This document shows, in pieces, positions 1 through 6,389 of a stretch of DNA of 9,421 nt. Every line of letters starts with the position of its first letter. The stretch's first letter is position 1. The stretch covers positions 1 to 9,421 of the forward strand of contig DAOVWP010000017.1 of the NCBI GenBank assembly GCA_030636615.1, written 5' to 3'. A model generated the notes under the pieces. The model ran no database searches. It saw only the letters and a program-made list of their open reading frames with translations, and had not been told where the DNA came from. The DNA is from Candidatus Nanohaloarchaea archaeon. Lineage in GTDB: Archaea > EX4484-52 > GLR71. The translations under genes were made by a program, and so were the position numbers.

Positions 1-219
1 ATACCCATTTGAACAATGATGTGCTGTCGAAAGTGCATCAGTTTGAAAAATATCTGGAATTTTATCTTGATAATGTTCTAAAGGAACATTATATAATCTA
101 GCAGTTTCATGTAAAATAGTTAAGACTCTATTTTTATTATTAATATCTGCCTCTCTAATCATCCCAAGCCCCATAATAGCTAAAGCCATCACACCAATGA
201 CCAGAAAGAATTCAATCAT
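1..219 (-). CDS. Unrecognised membrane-anchored protein, N-terminal 73 residues (runs off left edge)
   Basis: An open frame runs from an ATG at 219 down to base 1 with no stop, so only the first 73 residues are visible. Residues 4-20 (FFLVIGVMALAIMGLGM) form one hydrophobic helix with no charged residue. It is followed by a polar segment starting IREADINNKNR, which looks like a signal anchor or uncleaved signal peptide with the rest outside the membrane. The visible end contains the cluster AHHCSNGY, which could bind metal, but I do not recognise the family. A palindromic TATA box centred about 28 nt upstream fits leaderless transcription. All eight isoleucines use ATT and five of eight leucines use TTA, unlike the mixed Ile usage and CTT-rich Leu usage of the core genes, so it may have been acquired. 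Function is unknown. Confidence 0.6.
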   Translation of the reverse strand, partial: MIEFFLVIGVMALAIMGLGMIREADINNKNRVLTILHETARLYNVPLEHYQDKIPDIFQTDALSTAHHCSNGY

Positions 220-241
220 ATAATTATATCTTTTTTAAGAA

Positions 242-253
242 TTATATATATAA
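242..253. promoter_or_regulatory. Palindromic TATA box between divergent genes
   Basis: TTATATATATAA is a perfect 12-bp palindrome. On the minus strand its centre lies about 28 nt before the ATG at 219, the distance expected for a leaderless archaeal transcript. On the plus strand the same box would start transcription near 274, just before an in-frame ATG at 279. It could therefore serve both directions. This is inferred from spacing only. Confidence 0.5.
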
Positions 254-311
254 CTCAATCTTACAGACCCTTCTAAACATGATACTTCTTAACATCTTCA
301 GCAATCACCTG

Positions 312-322
312 TTTTTATATTA
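312..322 (+). promoter_or_regulatory. Candidate TATA box for the DUF457-like gene
   Basis: The A/T-only run TTTTTATATTA lies about 25 nt before the ATG at 342, the right spacing for a leaderless start there. It supports 342 over the upstream in-frame ATG at 279. Confidence 0.4.
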
Positions 323-341
323 CAAAACACCACTACATCTC

Positions 342-752
342 ATGGGTAACTGGAAAACACATCTTGTCGCAGGATCTCTCGGTTACCTGATTCTGATATA
401 CCTTTACAAAATACAACTTACAGACAGTCTGTTATACTTTGCAATAATCCTATTTTTCTCTCTTTTTCCCGATGTTGACACAAAGAGCAAGATCCAGAAA
501 TGGCTAAGTTCCTTCTTTTTTCTGATAGAGTTATTCTATATACTCACAGAACAGTATTTTGAATGCGCGTTGATCGGCATCTTTGTCACATCTTGGTTGA
601 TCTTCCCTCACCGGAAGCTTTACCACAACATGGTTTTCCTCTTATCCCTGAATTTCATAATATACTTTCTTTTCGGAGATGCGATCGCAATAGCTGTATC
701 AGTCGGTTGGATTTCCCATCTCTTCGCAGACAAGATGATAATAAAGAAATAA
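342..752 (+). CDS. YdjM/DUF457-type membrane protein, putative metal-dependent hydrolase
   Basis: This 136-residue protein has about four hydrophobic segments (about 10-24, 28-43, 57-85, 97-121). It carries the polar residues typical of the DUF457/YdjM membrane-bound metal-dependent hydrolase family: H7 in the start WKTHL, FPDVD with D44 and D46, HRKLYH with H90, R91 and H95, and SHLFAD with H126 and D130. In this family these residues are thought to form a metal site at the membrane; substrates are poorly defined. It is somewhat shorter than many family members, but all motif clusters are present. The start at 342 is preferred because MGNWKTH matches the usual family beginning and a TATA-like run sits about 25 nt upstream. 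An in-frame ATG at 279 would add 21 residues. It is divergent from the left-edge gene and followed by the TBP promoter spacer. The family call is firm; the activity is inferred. Confidence 0.82.
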   Translation: MGNWKTHLVAGSLGYLILIYLYKIQLTDSLLYFAIILFFSLFPDVDTKSKIQKWLSSFFFLIELFYILTEQYFECALIGIFVTSWLIFPHRKLYHNMVFLLSLNFIIYFLFGDAIAIAVSVGWISHLFADKMIIKK

Positions 753-774
753 CCAAATCTCAAAATATTTTATC

Positions 775-811
775 TATAACAAAATTCGGTATATATATAA
801 ATTTTGCTATA
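775..811. repeat. 12-bp inverted repeat flanking the distal TBP TATA box
   Basis: The arms TATAACAAAATT (775-786) and AATTTTGCTATA (800-811) pair at 11 of 12 positions, with a single A/C mismatch (779 and 807). The 13-nt spacer contains the TATATATATA core. The arm centres are 25 bp apart, close to two and a half helical turns. A further direct copy of the motif core, TAACAAAT, is at 813-820. The arrangement resembles an operator that would control access of TBP/TFB. A transcript hairpin is less likely because no U tract follows. Confidence 0.45.
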
Positions 812-865
812 CTAACAAATAGTTATATATCACTATATATAGATATTAATCATATGGTGGTAACA

Positions 866-870
866 GAGGT
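866..870 (+). promoter_or_regulatory. Ribosome binding site deciding the TBP start
   Basis: GAGGT matches the core of GGAGGTGAT and lies 9 nt before the ATG at 880. This favours that ATG over the in-frame TTG at 871, which would sit directly against the site. Confidence 0.6.
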
Positions 871-879
871 TTGGTAAAT

Positions 880-1422
880 ATGTTAAATAATCTAAAAGTT
901 CACAATGTTGTCGCTTCAGGTTCTATGAACACTAAATTACCGCTTTCTCAGATCGCTATGGAACTGGAAAGGGCAGAATACGAACCAGAACAGTTTCCCG
1001 GTCTTGTCTATCGTCTCACAAATCCTAAGGCTGCAGCTTTGCTGTTCAATTCCGGAAAGATTGTATGCACAGGAACCAAGTCCGTAGCCGAAGCCCATCA
1101 GGCAATAGATAATCTTGTAACCCGCCTGAGAGAACTGGGTGTTGAGATAAGTGGTGCTAAAGATGTCAAGATCCAGAATATGGTTGCTTCAACCCATGTT
1201 GATAGCAAGATTGATCTGAACAAGATTGCATTTGAACTTGAAGGCACTGAATACGAACCTGAGCAATTTCCCGGACTTGTTTACCGTCTTGATGACCCAA
1301 AGGTTGTTTTCCTGATTTTCCAGTCCGGAAAAGTCATATGCACTGGTGGTAAAAATCCTGAGATGATTGAAGAGAGCATAATCAAGCTTGAAAAAAATCT
1401 TAAAGAGATAGAAGTCATCTGA
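880..1422 (+). CDS. tbp: TATA-box-binding protein (archaeal TBP)
   Basis: General transcription initiation factor that binds and bends the TATA box and recruits TFB and RNA polymerase. The 180-residue protein is the usual archaeal length and is built from two imperfect direct repeats (about 5-90 and 96-180). The 14-residue stretch EYEPEQFPGLVYRL occurs identically at 33-46 and 124-137. The phenylalanines expected to intercalate into DNA are visible: F39 and F56 (LLFNSGK), and F130 and F147 (LIFQSGK). The protein ends KNLKEIEVI with no long acidic tail. ATG 880 is chosen because GAGGT stands 9 nt upstream; a TTG at 871 would add three residues. The gene stands alone between a promoter-rich spacer and the MCM promoter. 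The identification is secure. Confidence 0.98.
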   Translation: MLNNLKVHNVVASGSMNTKLPLSQIAMELERAEYEPEQFPGLVYRLTNPKAAALLFNSGKIVCTGTKSVAEAHQAIDNLVTRLRELGVEISGAKDVKIQNMVASTHVDSKIDLNKIAFELEGTEYEPEQFPGLVYRLDDPKVVFLIFQSGKVICTGGKNPEMIEESIIKLEKNLKEIEVI

Positions 1423-1438
1423 ATAGATTGTATATATT

Positions 1439-1478
1439 TATATCCCAATATATAGAACCCTTTTAAAATATATATCCC
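1439..1478. repeat. Direct repeat TATATCCC in the MCM promoter
   Basis: TATATCCC occurs at 1439-1446 and again at 1471-1478, 32 bp apart (about three helical turns) on the same strand. Both copies sit in the 68-bp gap between TBP and MCM, where the remaining bases are almost all A/T. They could be paired regulator sites or a duplicated promoter core. This is an observation; no regulator is known. Confidence 0.35.
1461..1475 (+). promoter_or_regulatory. MCM promoter, leaderless TATA box
   Basis: TTTTAAAATATATAT is an A/T-only element whose TTTAAAAT core is centred about 25 nt before the MCM ATG at 1491. No Shine-Dalgarno element precedes that ATG, so the transcript is probably leaderless. A second TATA-like run lies at 1430-1443. 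Confidence 0.55.
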
Positions 1479-1490
1479 CCTTTTTAATTT

Positions 1491-3542
1491 ATGGATTATC
1501 CAAAGATTCTCCAGAAACTTGAAATCTTCTACAGTGATGTATATAATAAACAGCTGATCAAAGCAACTCAGGAGAGCAACGCAATTATTGTAGATTTTGC
1601 AGATCTGGAAAAATTTGATCCGGATTTAGCTGACGCCCTTCTTGTAGATCCAATAACAAGCTTAAAGGCTGCCGAGGAAGCGATATCAAACATTATTTCC
1701 TCCAACATAGAAATTCCAGGTTTTGATGATAAGAAAACAGTCATATCTGCCAGATTTTTCAACCTTCCTGAATCTTCAAAAGTACCTATAAGTAATCTCA
1801 GGAGCAAGCATATATCGAGATTCATATCCGTCACAGGCAACATCAAGCAGACAAGCCAGGTCAGGCCGGAGATAACTTCTGCGACATGGGAATGCCAGCT
1901 ATGCGGTCAGCGCACAATAATCCTTCAGGACGAACCAGTTCTGGTCAAGCCGCGTGTATGTGAGTGCGGCAACCACCGTAACTTCACTCTTGTAGAAAGA
2001 AAACTTATTGATATCCAAAAACTTATTCTTCAGGAATCTCCGGACGAACTGGAAGGTGGTCATCAGGCGCAGAAAATAAATGTATACATAAAAGATGACC
2101 TTGTTGATCCAAGCTTCCGTAAAAATGTCACGCCGGGAAATAAGGTGACAGTTACAGGCACTCTTCTTGATATCCCTATGAAAATTGATAGGGGATCAGA
2201 ATCCAAGACAAGAAACATAATCATAGACTGCAACTATATAATTACGGAAGAATCCAATTTTGAGGAAATAGTGATAAATCCTGAAGATATAGACATAATC
2301 AAACAACTTGCCTCAGACAAAAATGTGTTCAACAAGATTACTGCCTCAATCGCCCCATCAATTTTCGGTTACAATGAAATCAAGGAAGCCATAGCGCTCC
2401 AGATGTTTTCCGGTGTAAGGAAAGTCAGGGAAGATGGTTCAACCACAAGGGGAGACATACATATTCTTCTTGTAGGTGATCCGGGCGCAGGTAAATCCCA
2501 GATGCTCAAGTTTGTGATAGACCTTGCTCCAAAATCAAGATATGTAGTAGGTAAGTCCGCATCAGGCGCAGGACTTACAGCAGCAGCAGTAAAAGATGAG
2601 CTTACTGGAGAATGGGCTCTTGAAGCAGGTGCGTTGGTCCTTGCAAACGGTGGTCTTGTAGCGATTGACGAGATGGACAAGATGTCTGATGATGACAGAT
2701 CTGCAATGCACGAGGCAATGGCCCAGCAGACAGTCACTGTCAGCAAGGCAAACATACAGGCAACCCTCAACTGCAAGACAATAATACTTGCGGCCGCCAA
2801 TCCGAAATACAGCCGTTTTGATCAATATGAACCAATAGCTGGCCAGATAAAGATGCCTGAATCCCTTCTAAGTCGTTTTGATCTGATTTTCGCCATACTT
2901 GACATACCGAAAAAAGATCGTGACTCAAAGATTGCAGGACATATACTTGAACTCCAGAGATCCATGGACTACAAGATTGAGCCGCCAATTTCATCTGAGA
3001 TGATGAAAAAATATATATCCTATGCAAGAAATGAATGTACGCCAATCTTAACAAAAGCCGCGATGGATAGGATACAGGATTTCTATGTAACTCTAAGAAA
3101 CCAAGGATCAGATTCAGGGGAAGAAAGAGGTTCTTCAGTACCGATAACACCTCGTCAGCTTGAAGCTCTTGTACGGCTTTCCGAGGCATCGGCAAGGGTA
3201 AGGTTATCTCCAAAAGTCCAGAAACAGGATGCAGAGCGCGCAATATATCTGCTTACATACTGTATGAAAGAGCTTGGTACAGATCCTGAGACTGGTGAGT
3301 TTGACATAGACCGACTTACAGGCGGAACATCTTCATCAAAAAGGAGCAAGATTACAAGACTTCTTATGATAATTCAGGAACTTGAGACAGAAGTCGGACA
3401 GAAAGAGGTACCTACACAGGATGTTTATGCAAAAGCTGAGGAAGAGGGAATGGAATCGATTGAAGTTGATCAAATCCTATCACAGTTGAGGCAGGAAGGA
3501 ACAATCTTCGACCCAAAACAGGGTTTTATAAGAAAAGTATAG
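1491..3542 (+). CDS. mcm: Replicative DNA helicase MCM
   Basis: ATP-driven hexameric helicase that unwinds DNA at the replication fork. The 683 residues are typical for archaeal MCM and contain no intein. In order: an N-terminal domain (about 1-255) with an OB region and zinc site C135, C138, C157 and C159; the AAA+ domain with Walker A GDPGAGKS (329-336, K335), pre-sensor hairpin VTVSKANIQ with K419, Walker B AIDEMD (391-396, D393/E394), sensor 1 N437 in AAANP, arginine finger R462 in SRFD, and sensor 2 region PRQLEAL (R555); and a C-terminal winged helix (about 615-683). All catalytic residues are intact, so it should be active. It starts an apparent operon: the HAD gene begins 8 nt after its stop and the OB-fold gene follows. 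A leaderless-type promoter lies just upstream. Confidence 0.99.
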   Translation: MDYPKILQKLEIFYSDVYNKQLIKATQESNAIIVDFADLEKFDPDLADALLVDPITSLKAAEEAISNIISSNIEIPGFDDKKTVISARFFNLPESSKVPISNLRSKHISRFISVTGNIKQTSQVRPEITSATWECQLCGQRTIILQDEPVLVKPRVCECGNHRNFTLVERKLIDIQKLILQESPDELEGGHQAQKINVYIKDDLVDPSFRKNVTPGNKVTVTGTLLDIPMKIDRGSESKTRNIIIDCNYIITEESNFEEIVINPEDIDIIKQLASDKNVFNKITASIAPSIFGYNEIKEAIALQMFSGVRKVREDGSTTRGDIHILLVGDPGAGKSQMLKFVIDLAPKSRYVVGKSASGAGLTAAAVKDELTGEWALEAGALVLANGGLVAIDEMDKMSDDDRSAMHEAMAQQTVTVSKANIQATLNCKTIILAAANPKYSRFDQYEPIAGQIKMPESLLSRFDLIFAILDIPKKDRDSKIAGHILELQRSMDYKIEPPISSEMMKKYISYARNECTPILTKAAMDRIQDFYVTLRNQGSDSGEERGSSVPITPRQLEALVRLSEASARVRLSPKVQKQDAERAIYLLTYCMKELGTDPETGEFDIDRLTGGTSSSKRSKITRLLMIIQELETEVGQKEVPTQDVYAKAEEEGMESIEVDQILSQLRQEGTIFDPKQGFIRKV

Positions 3543-3550
3543 GTATAAGC

Positions 3551-4243
3551 ATGATGAAACCGGACAAACTCTGCTCAATCGATCTTGAAGGCACTCTTCT
3601 TAAAGATAGAAGATTATATCTAGACCTTCACAGTTTTTTTGGTATATCTTCACAGACAAACTCAAAATATTATAATAAATATCTCAATGATAAGAACTAC
3701 ACTTTTCAGGATTGGATAGATACTATAAACAAGTCCTGGCGCGATTCAAAAAAAGAGCTGACATACGAAAGATACATAGATATTTTAAGGACAAATTTCA
3801 CTCCAAGACATGGATCAAGACAATTCCTTGACAAATTAAGAGATTTGGGATTTATTACTCAGCTTGTATCAGGAACACCTAATGATTTTTGCGACATGGC
3901 AAAAGAATATTATGATTTTGATTATGTTGCCGGATCCGACAATATGATTTTTAAAGACAACAAATGGTGCAATCTTATTCATGGAAAATATTTTTTTGAT
4001 AACAAGGCAAAGGCAATGGAAGAACTTTGCGCTAGATTAAGCATATCTGCAAAATATACAATTGCTGTGGGCGACTCAGATAATGATATAGAGATGCTCA
4101 GGCGCGCAGGCGCAGGCTTCCTTATTCATGCAAGCCCTCGTGCAAATAGCATGATAATAAGAAAAGATTGCAAAGACAGCATAATACCGGTCAATAAATT
4201 CAGCGATATAATCACTCACATAGAAAACAATGGTTTCAGGTAA
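3551..4243 (+). CDS. HAD-superfamily phosphatase, phosphoserine-phosphatase-like
   Basis: This 230-residue protein has all four HAD motifs: motif I DLEGT (D11 nucleophile, E13), motif II VSGTP (S108), motif III lysine in DNKAK (K152) and motif IV GDSDND (D175, D179). Residues 17-100 form the helical cap region of the serine-phosphatase-like (type I) group. Motif I has Glu where most phosphatases have the second Asp. That position acts as acid/base, so activity may be altered; a DLEG version is also known in an archaeal SPP-like group. The substrate cannot be read from the sequence, and small phosphometabolites are more usual for this fold than proteins. It starts 8 nt after the mcm stop and ends 7 nt before the OB-fold gene, so it is probably co-transcribed with both. 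Start is ATG 3551, or the adjacent ATG at 3554; AGGT at 3541-3544 is a weak binding site. Confidence 0.85.
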   Translation: MMKPDKLCSIDLEGTLLKDRRLYLDLHSFFGISSQTNSKYYNKYLNDKNYTFQDWIDTINKSWRDSKKELTYERYIDILRTNFTPRHGSRQFLDKLRDLGFITQLVSGTPNDFCDMAKEYYDFDYVAGSDNMIFKDNKWCNLIHGKYFFDNKAKAMEELCARLSISAKYTIAVGDSDNDIEMLRRAGAGFLIHASPRANSMIIRKDCKDSIIPVNKFSDIITHIENNGFR

Positions 4244-4250
4244 TGATAAG

Positions 4251-4955
4251 ATGGACAATATATCCCGACTCGCAGTAAAGTCAAGGATCTGTGACATAGT
4301 AAAAGGCAGATTTGTAAAAGGTGACAGTTCACTCAGCTATAATTATCTTGAGACGCCTATCGGTACAAAGATAACCAAAGCAAGGATTCTTGGAACAATT
4401 GTGCAGAAATTCATCTCAGACAGTCCTGACAAATCCTTTGCAATCCTGACAATTGATGATTCAACAGAAACAATTACCATGCGCCTCTGGAACAATCTTG
4501 ACCTTGCGGACAGCACAGAGATTGGCGACCTTGTTGATGTGATTGGTCTTATAAGAGAATATAATGATGAGATCTATCTTGTTCCGGACATGATAAAAAA
4601 AATTGATGATTTCAATTGTGAAACACTAAGACGCCTTGAAATAGTAGAGTCTTTGATAAATCTTAAAATCAAAAAACCAACATCTCCAAAAACCAATTCA
4701 GGACCTTTAACAGATACAAAAAAACCAATGGAGAAACCAAAAAGAACATCAAAAGAAGATAACACAGACCATAACAAAAACCCGCTCAAAGTAAGGGAAA
4801 TTGTTGTAAATGCAATAGAAAAACTTGATGAGGGGAATGGTGCGGATATCGAAGAGATTGTCCGGTTGGACAATTCCGCAGAAGATATACTTAAGGATCT
4901 TCTAAATGAAGGTACCTGCTATGAGCCAAGGATCGGCAGGGTAAAACTTCTCTAG
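4251..4955 (+). CDS. OB-fold and winged-helix protein, RPA-associated/RPA32-like
   Basis: This 234-residue protein has a short N-terminal segment with MDNISRLAVKSRICDIV, then an OB-type nucleic-acid-binding domain (about 40-118; ARILGTIVQKF, FAILTIDDSTETITMRLW, GDLVDVIGLIREY). A hydrophilic Lys/Pro/Thr-rich linker (about 139-178) and a small C-terminal winged helix (about 179-234) follow. OB, flexible linker and winged helix is the layout of RPA32 and of archaeal RPA-associated proteins. The likely role is a single-strand-binding complex subunit working with the MCM helicase encoded two genes upstream, and the operon position supports this. ATG 4251 is chosen because AGGT stands 9 nt upstream; an in-frame ATG at 4230 would overlap the HAD gene. 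No zinc motif is visible. The fold is well supported; the partner is inferred. Confidence 0.78.
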   Translation: MDNISRLAVKSRICDIVKGRFVKGDSSLSYNYLETPIGTKITKARILGTIVQKFISDSPDKSFAILTIDDSTETITMRLWNNLDLADSTEIGDLVDVIGLIREYNDEIYLVPDMIKKIDDFNCETLRRLEIVESLINLKIKKPTSPKTNSGPLTDTKKPMEKPKRTSKEDNTDHNKNPLKVREIVVNAIEKLDEGNGADIEEIVRLDNSAEDILKDLLNEGTCYEPRIGRVKLL

Positions 4956-4956
4956 G

Positions 4957-4966
4957 TTATTTAAAG
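4957..4966 (+). promoter_or_regulatory. Candidate TATA box for the aIF2-beta operon
   Basis: TTATTTAAAG lies in the 47-bp gap after the OB-fold gene. A start about 26 nt downstream would fall near 4988, giving a leader of about 15 nt that retains the ribosome binding site at 4992-4997. The translation cluster may therefore have its own promoter besides read-through from mcm. Confidence 0.45.
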
Positions 4967-4991
4967 TTTTCTTCAGAAATCATAGAGTATT

Positions 4992-4997
4992 GGTGAT
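4992..4997 (+). promoter_or_regulatory. Ribosome binding site supporting the TTG start of aIF2-beta
   Basis: GGTGAT matches the 3' half of the consensus GGAGGTGAT and is 5 nt before TTG 5003. The next in-frame ATG (codon 16) would remove conserved sequence, so this site fixes the TTG start. Confidence 0.65.
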
Positions 4998-5002
4998 ATT
5001 AC

Positions 5003-5413
5003 TTGGATCTCAACTATGATAATCTTCTAAAAAAAGCTCAGGACCAGATGCCTAAATCTGCATACAATACCGAGCGGTTTGAAATACCTAAACTGAATGT
5101 TATGGTAATCGGTAACAGGACAAACATATCTAATTTTGTAAAAACAATTAAAGACCTCCGAAGGGATCCTACAACAGTGCTTAAATATTTTTCAAAAGAG
5201 CTGGCCACATCCGGCGAGATAAAAGGCACTCAGGCAGAATTCATCGGAAAGTTCGGCGTCATTGAGATCAACAAGAAATTCAAAAGGTTTCTTGACGAAT
5301 TTGTCCTTTGTAAGGAATGCTCAAAACCTGATACGACTATCCAGAAAGATGGCCGCAACTTTTTTCTCAAATGTGAGGCATGCGGAGCAAGAAGACCAAT
5401 ATCAAAGATGTGA
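5003..5413 (+). CDS. Translation initiation factor 2 subunit beta (aIF2-beta)
   Basis: Subunit of the heterotrimeric aIF2 that brings initiator Met-tRNA to the small ribosomal subunit. The 136 residues match the usual archaeal length. A short N-terminal helix (about 4-14) that contacts the gamma subunit in this family is followed by the central alpha-beta domain (about 30-98; VIGNRT, DLRRDP, YFSKELATSGEI, VIEINKKFKRFLDEFV). A C-terminal zinc ribbon has C103, C106, C124 and C127. It starts with TTG, supported by GGTGAT 5 nt upstream. It heads a tight gene group with DUF424, NMD3-like and aIF1A. Its position close to mcm is a linkage I recall from other archaea. Identification is secure. Confidence 0.96.
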   Translation: MDLNYDNLLKKAQDQMPKSAYNTERFEIPKLNVMVIGNRTNISNFVKTIKDLRRDPTTVLKYFSKELATSGEIKGTQAEFIGKFGVIEINKKFKRFLDEFVLCKECSKPDTTIQKDGRNFFLKCEACGARRPISKM

Positions 5414-5427
5414 TTGTATTGTTTACA

Positions 5428-5712
5428 ATGAAAATACACCAGCATGAAGGGAAAAGATTTCTTTCTGCATGTGATATTGATCTGGTAGGTAAGACTTTTG
5501 AAGAAGGTGAACATCTTCTTGACATACCCGAATCTTTTTTCAAAGGTGATAAAGAGACAATTGAATCGATAATAAGCTCAATTGAGCTATGCGATTCTTC
5601 CCATCTTATAGGAAACAACCTTATCGAAAAGCTTCTTGAAAACAACATAATCCATGAACAGAACCTGAAAGAAGTTGACGGAAACAGGCATGTAATGATT
5701 TTCAGGGTGTGA
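5428..5712 (+). CDS. DUF424 family archaeal protein
   Basis: This small soluble protein of about 94 residues matches the archaeal DUF424 family by its opening pattern: a KIH strand, SACDIDLVGKTFEEGEHLLDI (7 onward), FFKGD (38-42) and a later GNNLIEKL segment (62-69). The family is often encoded with translation genes. Its biochemical role is not established, to my knowledge. The start is uncertain. ATG 5428 gives the common MKIH beginning. GTG 5410 would overlap the aIF2-beta stop as GTGA and add six residues, and TTG 5419 has GTGAT 4 nt upstream. The upstream in-frame ATG at 5380 would overlap aIF2-beta by 34 nt and adds a basic sequence unlike the family. It lies between aIF2-beta and NMD3-like, almost certainly in one transcript. 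Confidence 0.82.
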   Translation: MKIHQHEGKRFLSACDIDLVGKTFEEGEHLLDIPESFFKGDKETIESIISSIELCDSSHLIGNNLIEKLLENNIIHEQNLKEVDGNRHVMIFRV

Positions 5713-5714
5713 AA

Positions 5715-6374
5715 ATGTCCTTCAAAAAATTCTGTCCAAAATGCGGAAAGGAAACAGACCAGTTGATAGACGGTTTCTGCAAAAATTGCGCAGTGACAAA
5801 AGAAAAACCACTTGTTTCATCAATAAAAGTCCATTACTGCAGTTGCACAAGGATCAAGGAAAAAGGTAAGTGGATACAGTATGAAAACATCAATGATGCC
5901 ATAAGATCAATTATAAAGAACAATACAAAACTAAAACATTTTGAAATAGAATATTCTCCAGTAATTTTTGAAGGAAAGATTACGCTCCCCGTAACTCTTA
6001 AATCCCACAACAACCATGTTATAGACCTAATATTTATATCACATTCATGTGATGTCTGCTCACGAAAGGCAGGGAACTATTATGAAGGAACCCTCCAGAT
6101 AAGGGGCAATATTAATAAAGCTGATGAGATTAAAGATTATATAACACTTAAAAGTGAGGAATACAAGGATAAATACGAAAACTCCTTCCTCCAACCTGCT
6201 GAGTATAGCAAACATGGTATTGACATCCGGTTCGGATCCACAAAAGCTATTATGAAAATAATCCGCGAGATCCGGAACAATTTCAGTGTAACAATCAAAC
6301 ACTCTTTTGAACTGGCAGGTATGAAGGACGGTAAACATATGTCGCGAAAGACTATATTGATAAGGATTGAATAA
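5715..6374 (+). CDS. NMD3-like ribosome biogenesis protein
   Basis: Archaeal counterpart of NMD3, which in eukaryotes is the large-subunit export adaptor; in archaea it probably acts in 50S assembly. The 219-residue protein has the NMD3 N-terminal zinc elements: C7, C10, C22 and C25 (FCPKCG and FCKNC), C42 and C44 (HYCSC), and C112 and C115 (SCDVCSRKAGNYYEG), followed by the conserved LQIRG (127-131). It ends with a strand pair leading to SRKTILIRIE. It is well under half the length of eukaryotic NMD3 (about 500 residues), so the eukaryotic C-terminal parts are missing. No frameshift is visible. ATG 5715 is preferred because GGGTG (5705-5709) is 5 nt upstream; GTG 5709 overlaps the DUF424 stop by 4 nt and would add two residues. 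It is translationally linked to DUF424 and 19 nt before aIF1A. Confidence 0.9.
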   Translation: MSFKKFCPKCGKETDQLIDGFCKNCAVTKEKPLVSSIKVHYCSCTRIKEKGKWIQYENINDAIRSIIKNNTKLKHFEIEYSPVIFEGKITLPVTLKSHNNHVIDLIFISHSCDVCSRKAGNYYEGTLQIRGNINKADEIKDYITLKSEEYKDKYENSFLQPAEYSKHGIDIRFGSTKAIMKIIREIRNNFSVTIKHSFELAGMKDGKHMSRKTILIRIE

Positions 6375-6384
6375 TGATAAAGAA

Positions 6385-6389
6385 GTGAT
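6385..6389 (+). promoter_or_regulatory. Ribosome binding site deciding the aIF1A start
   Basis: GTGAT stands 4 nt before ATG 6394. The 8-base run GTGATATT here (6385-6392) is identical to that before aIF2-beta (4993-5000). It favours ATG 6394 over the in-frame TTG at 6367, which would overlap the NMD3-like gene. Confidence 0.55.

Larger units (their letters stand above)
753..879 (+). promoter_or_regulatory. Promoter-rich spacer upstream of TBP with tandem TATA boxes
   Basis: This 127-bp non-coding stretch holds at least three TATA-like elements in the TBP direction: around 789-801 (GTATATATATAAA), 823-831 (TTATATATC) and 833-842 (CTATATATAG). At 25-27 nt downstream they would give transcription starts near 820, 853 and 864, all upstream of the ribosome binding site at 866-870 or close to it. 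The first box sits inside an inverted repeat listed separately. Tandem promoters or autoregulation by TBP are possible inferences. Confidence 0.55.

Noticed and set aside
775..811. Inverted repeat as a terminator for the DUF457 gene
   Set aside because: The stem is almost entirely A/T, the loop is a TATA box, and no T run follows the right arm; an operator or promoter role fits better.
563..877. 104-residue plus-strand open frame spanning the DUF457 gene end and the TBP spacer
   Set aside because: Its first half overlaps a recognised gene in another frame and its second half runs through promoter sequence rich in TATA elements.
2369..2800. 143-residue open frame on the minus strand inside mcm
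   Set aside because: It lies opposite the most conserved AAA+ part of mcm, is rich in Ser/Ala/Pro from reversed codons and shows no recognisable motif; the same holds for the other minus-strand frames within 1568-3349.
5380..5427. Upstream ATG for DUF424 at 5380
   Set aside because: It would overlap aIF2-beta by 34 nt and add a basic segment (MRSKKTNIK) that copies the zinc ribbon region in another frame and is absent from the family's usual start.
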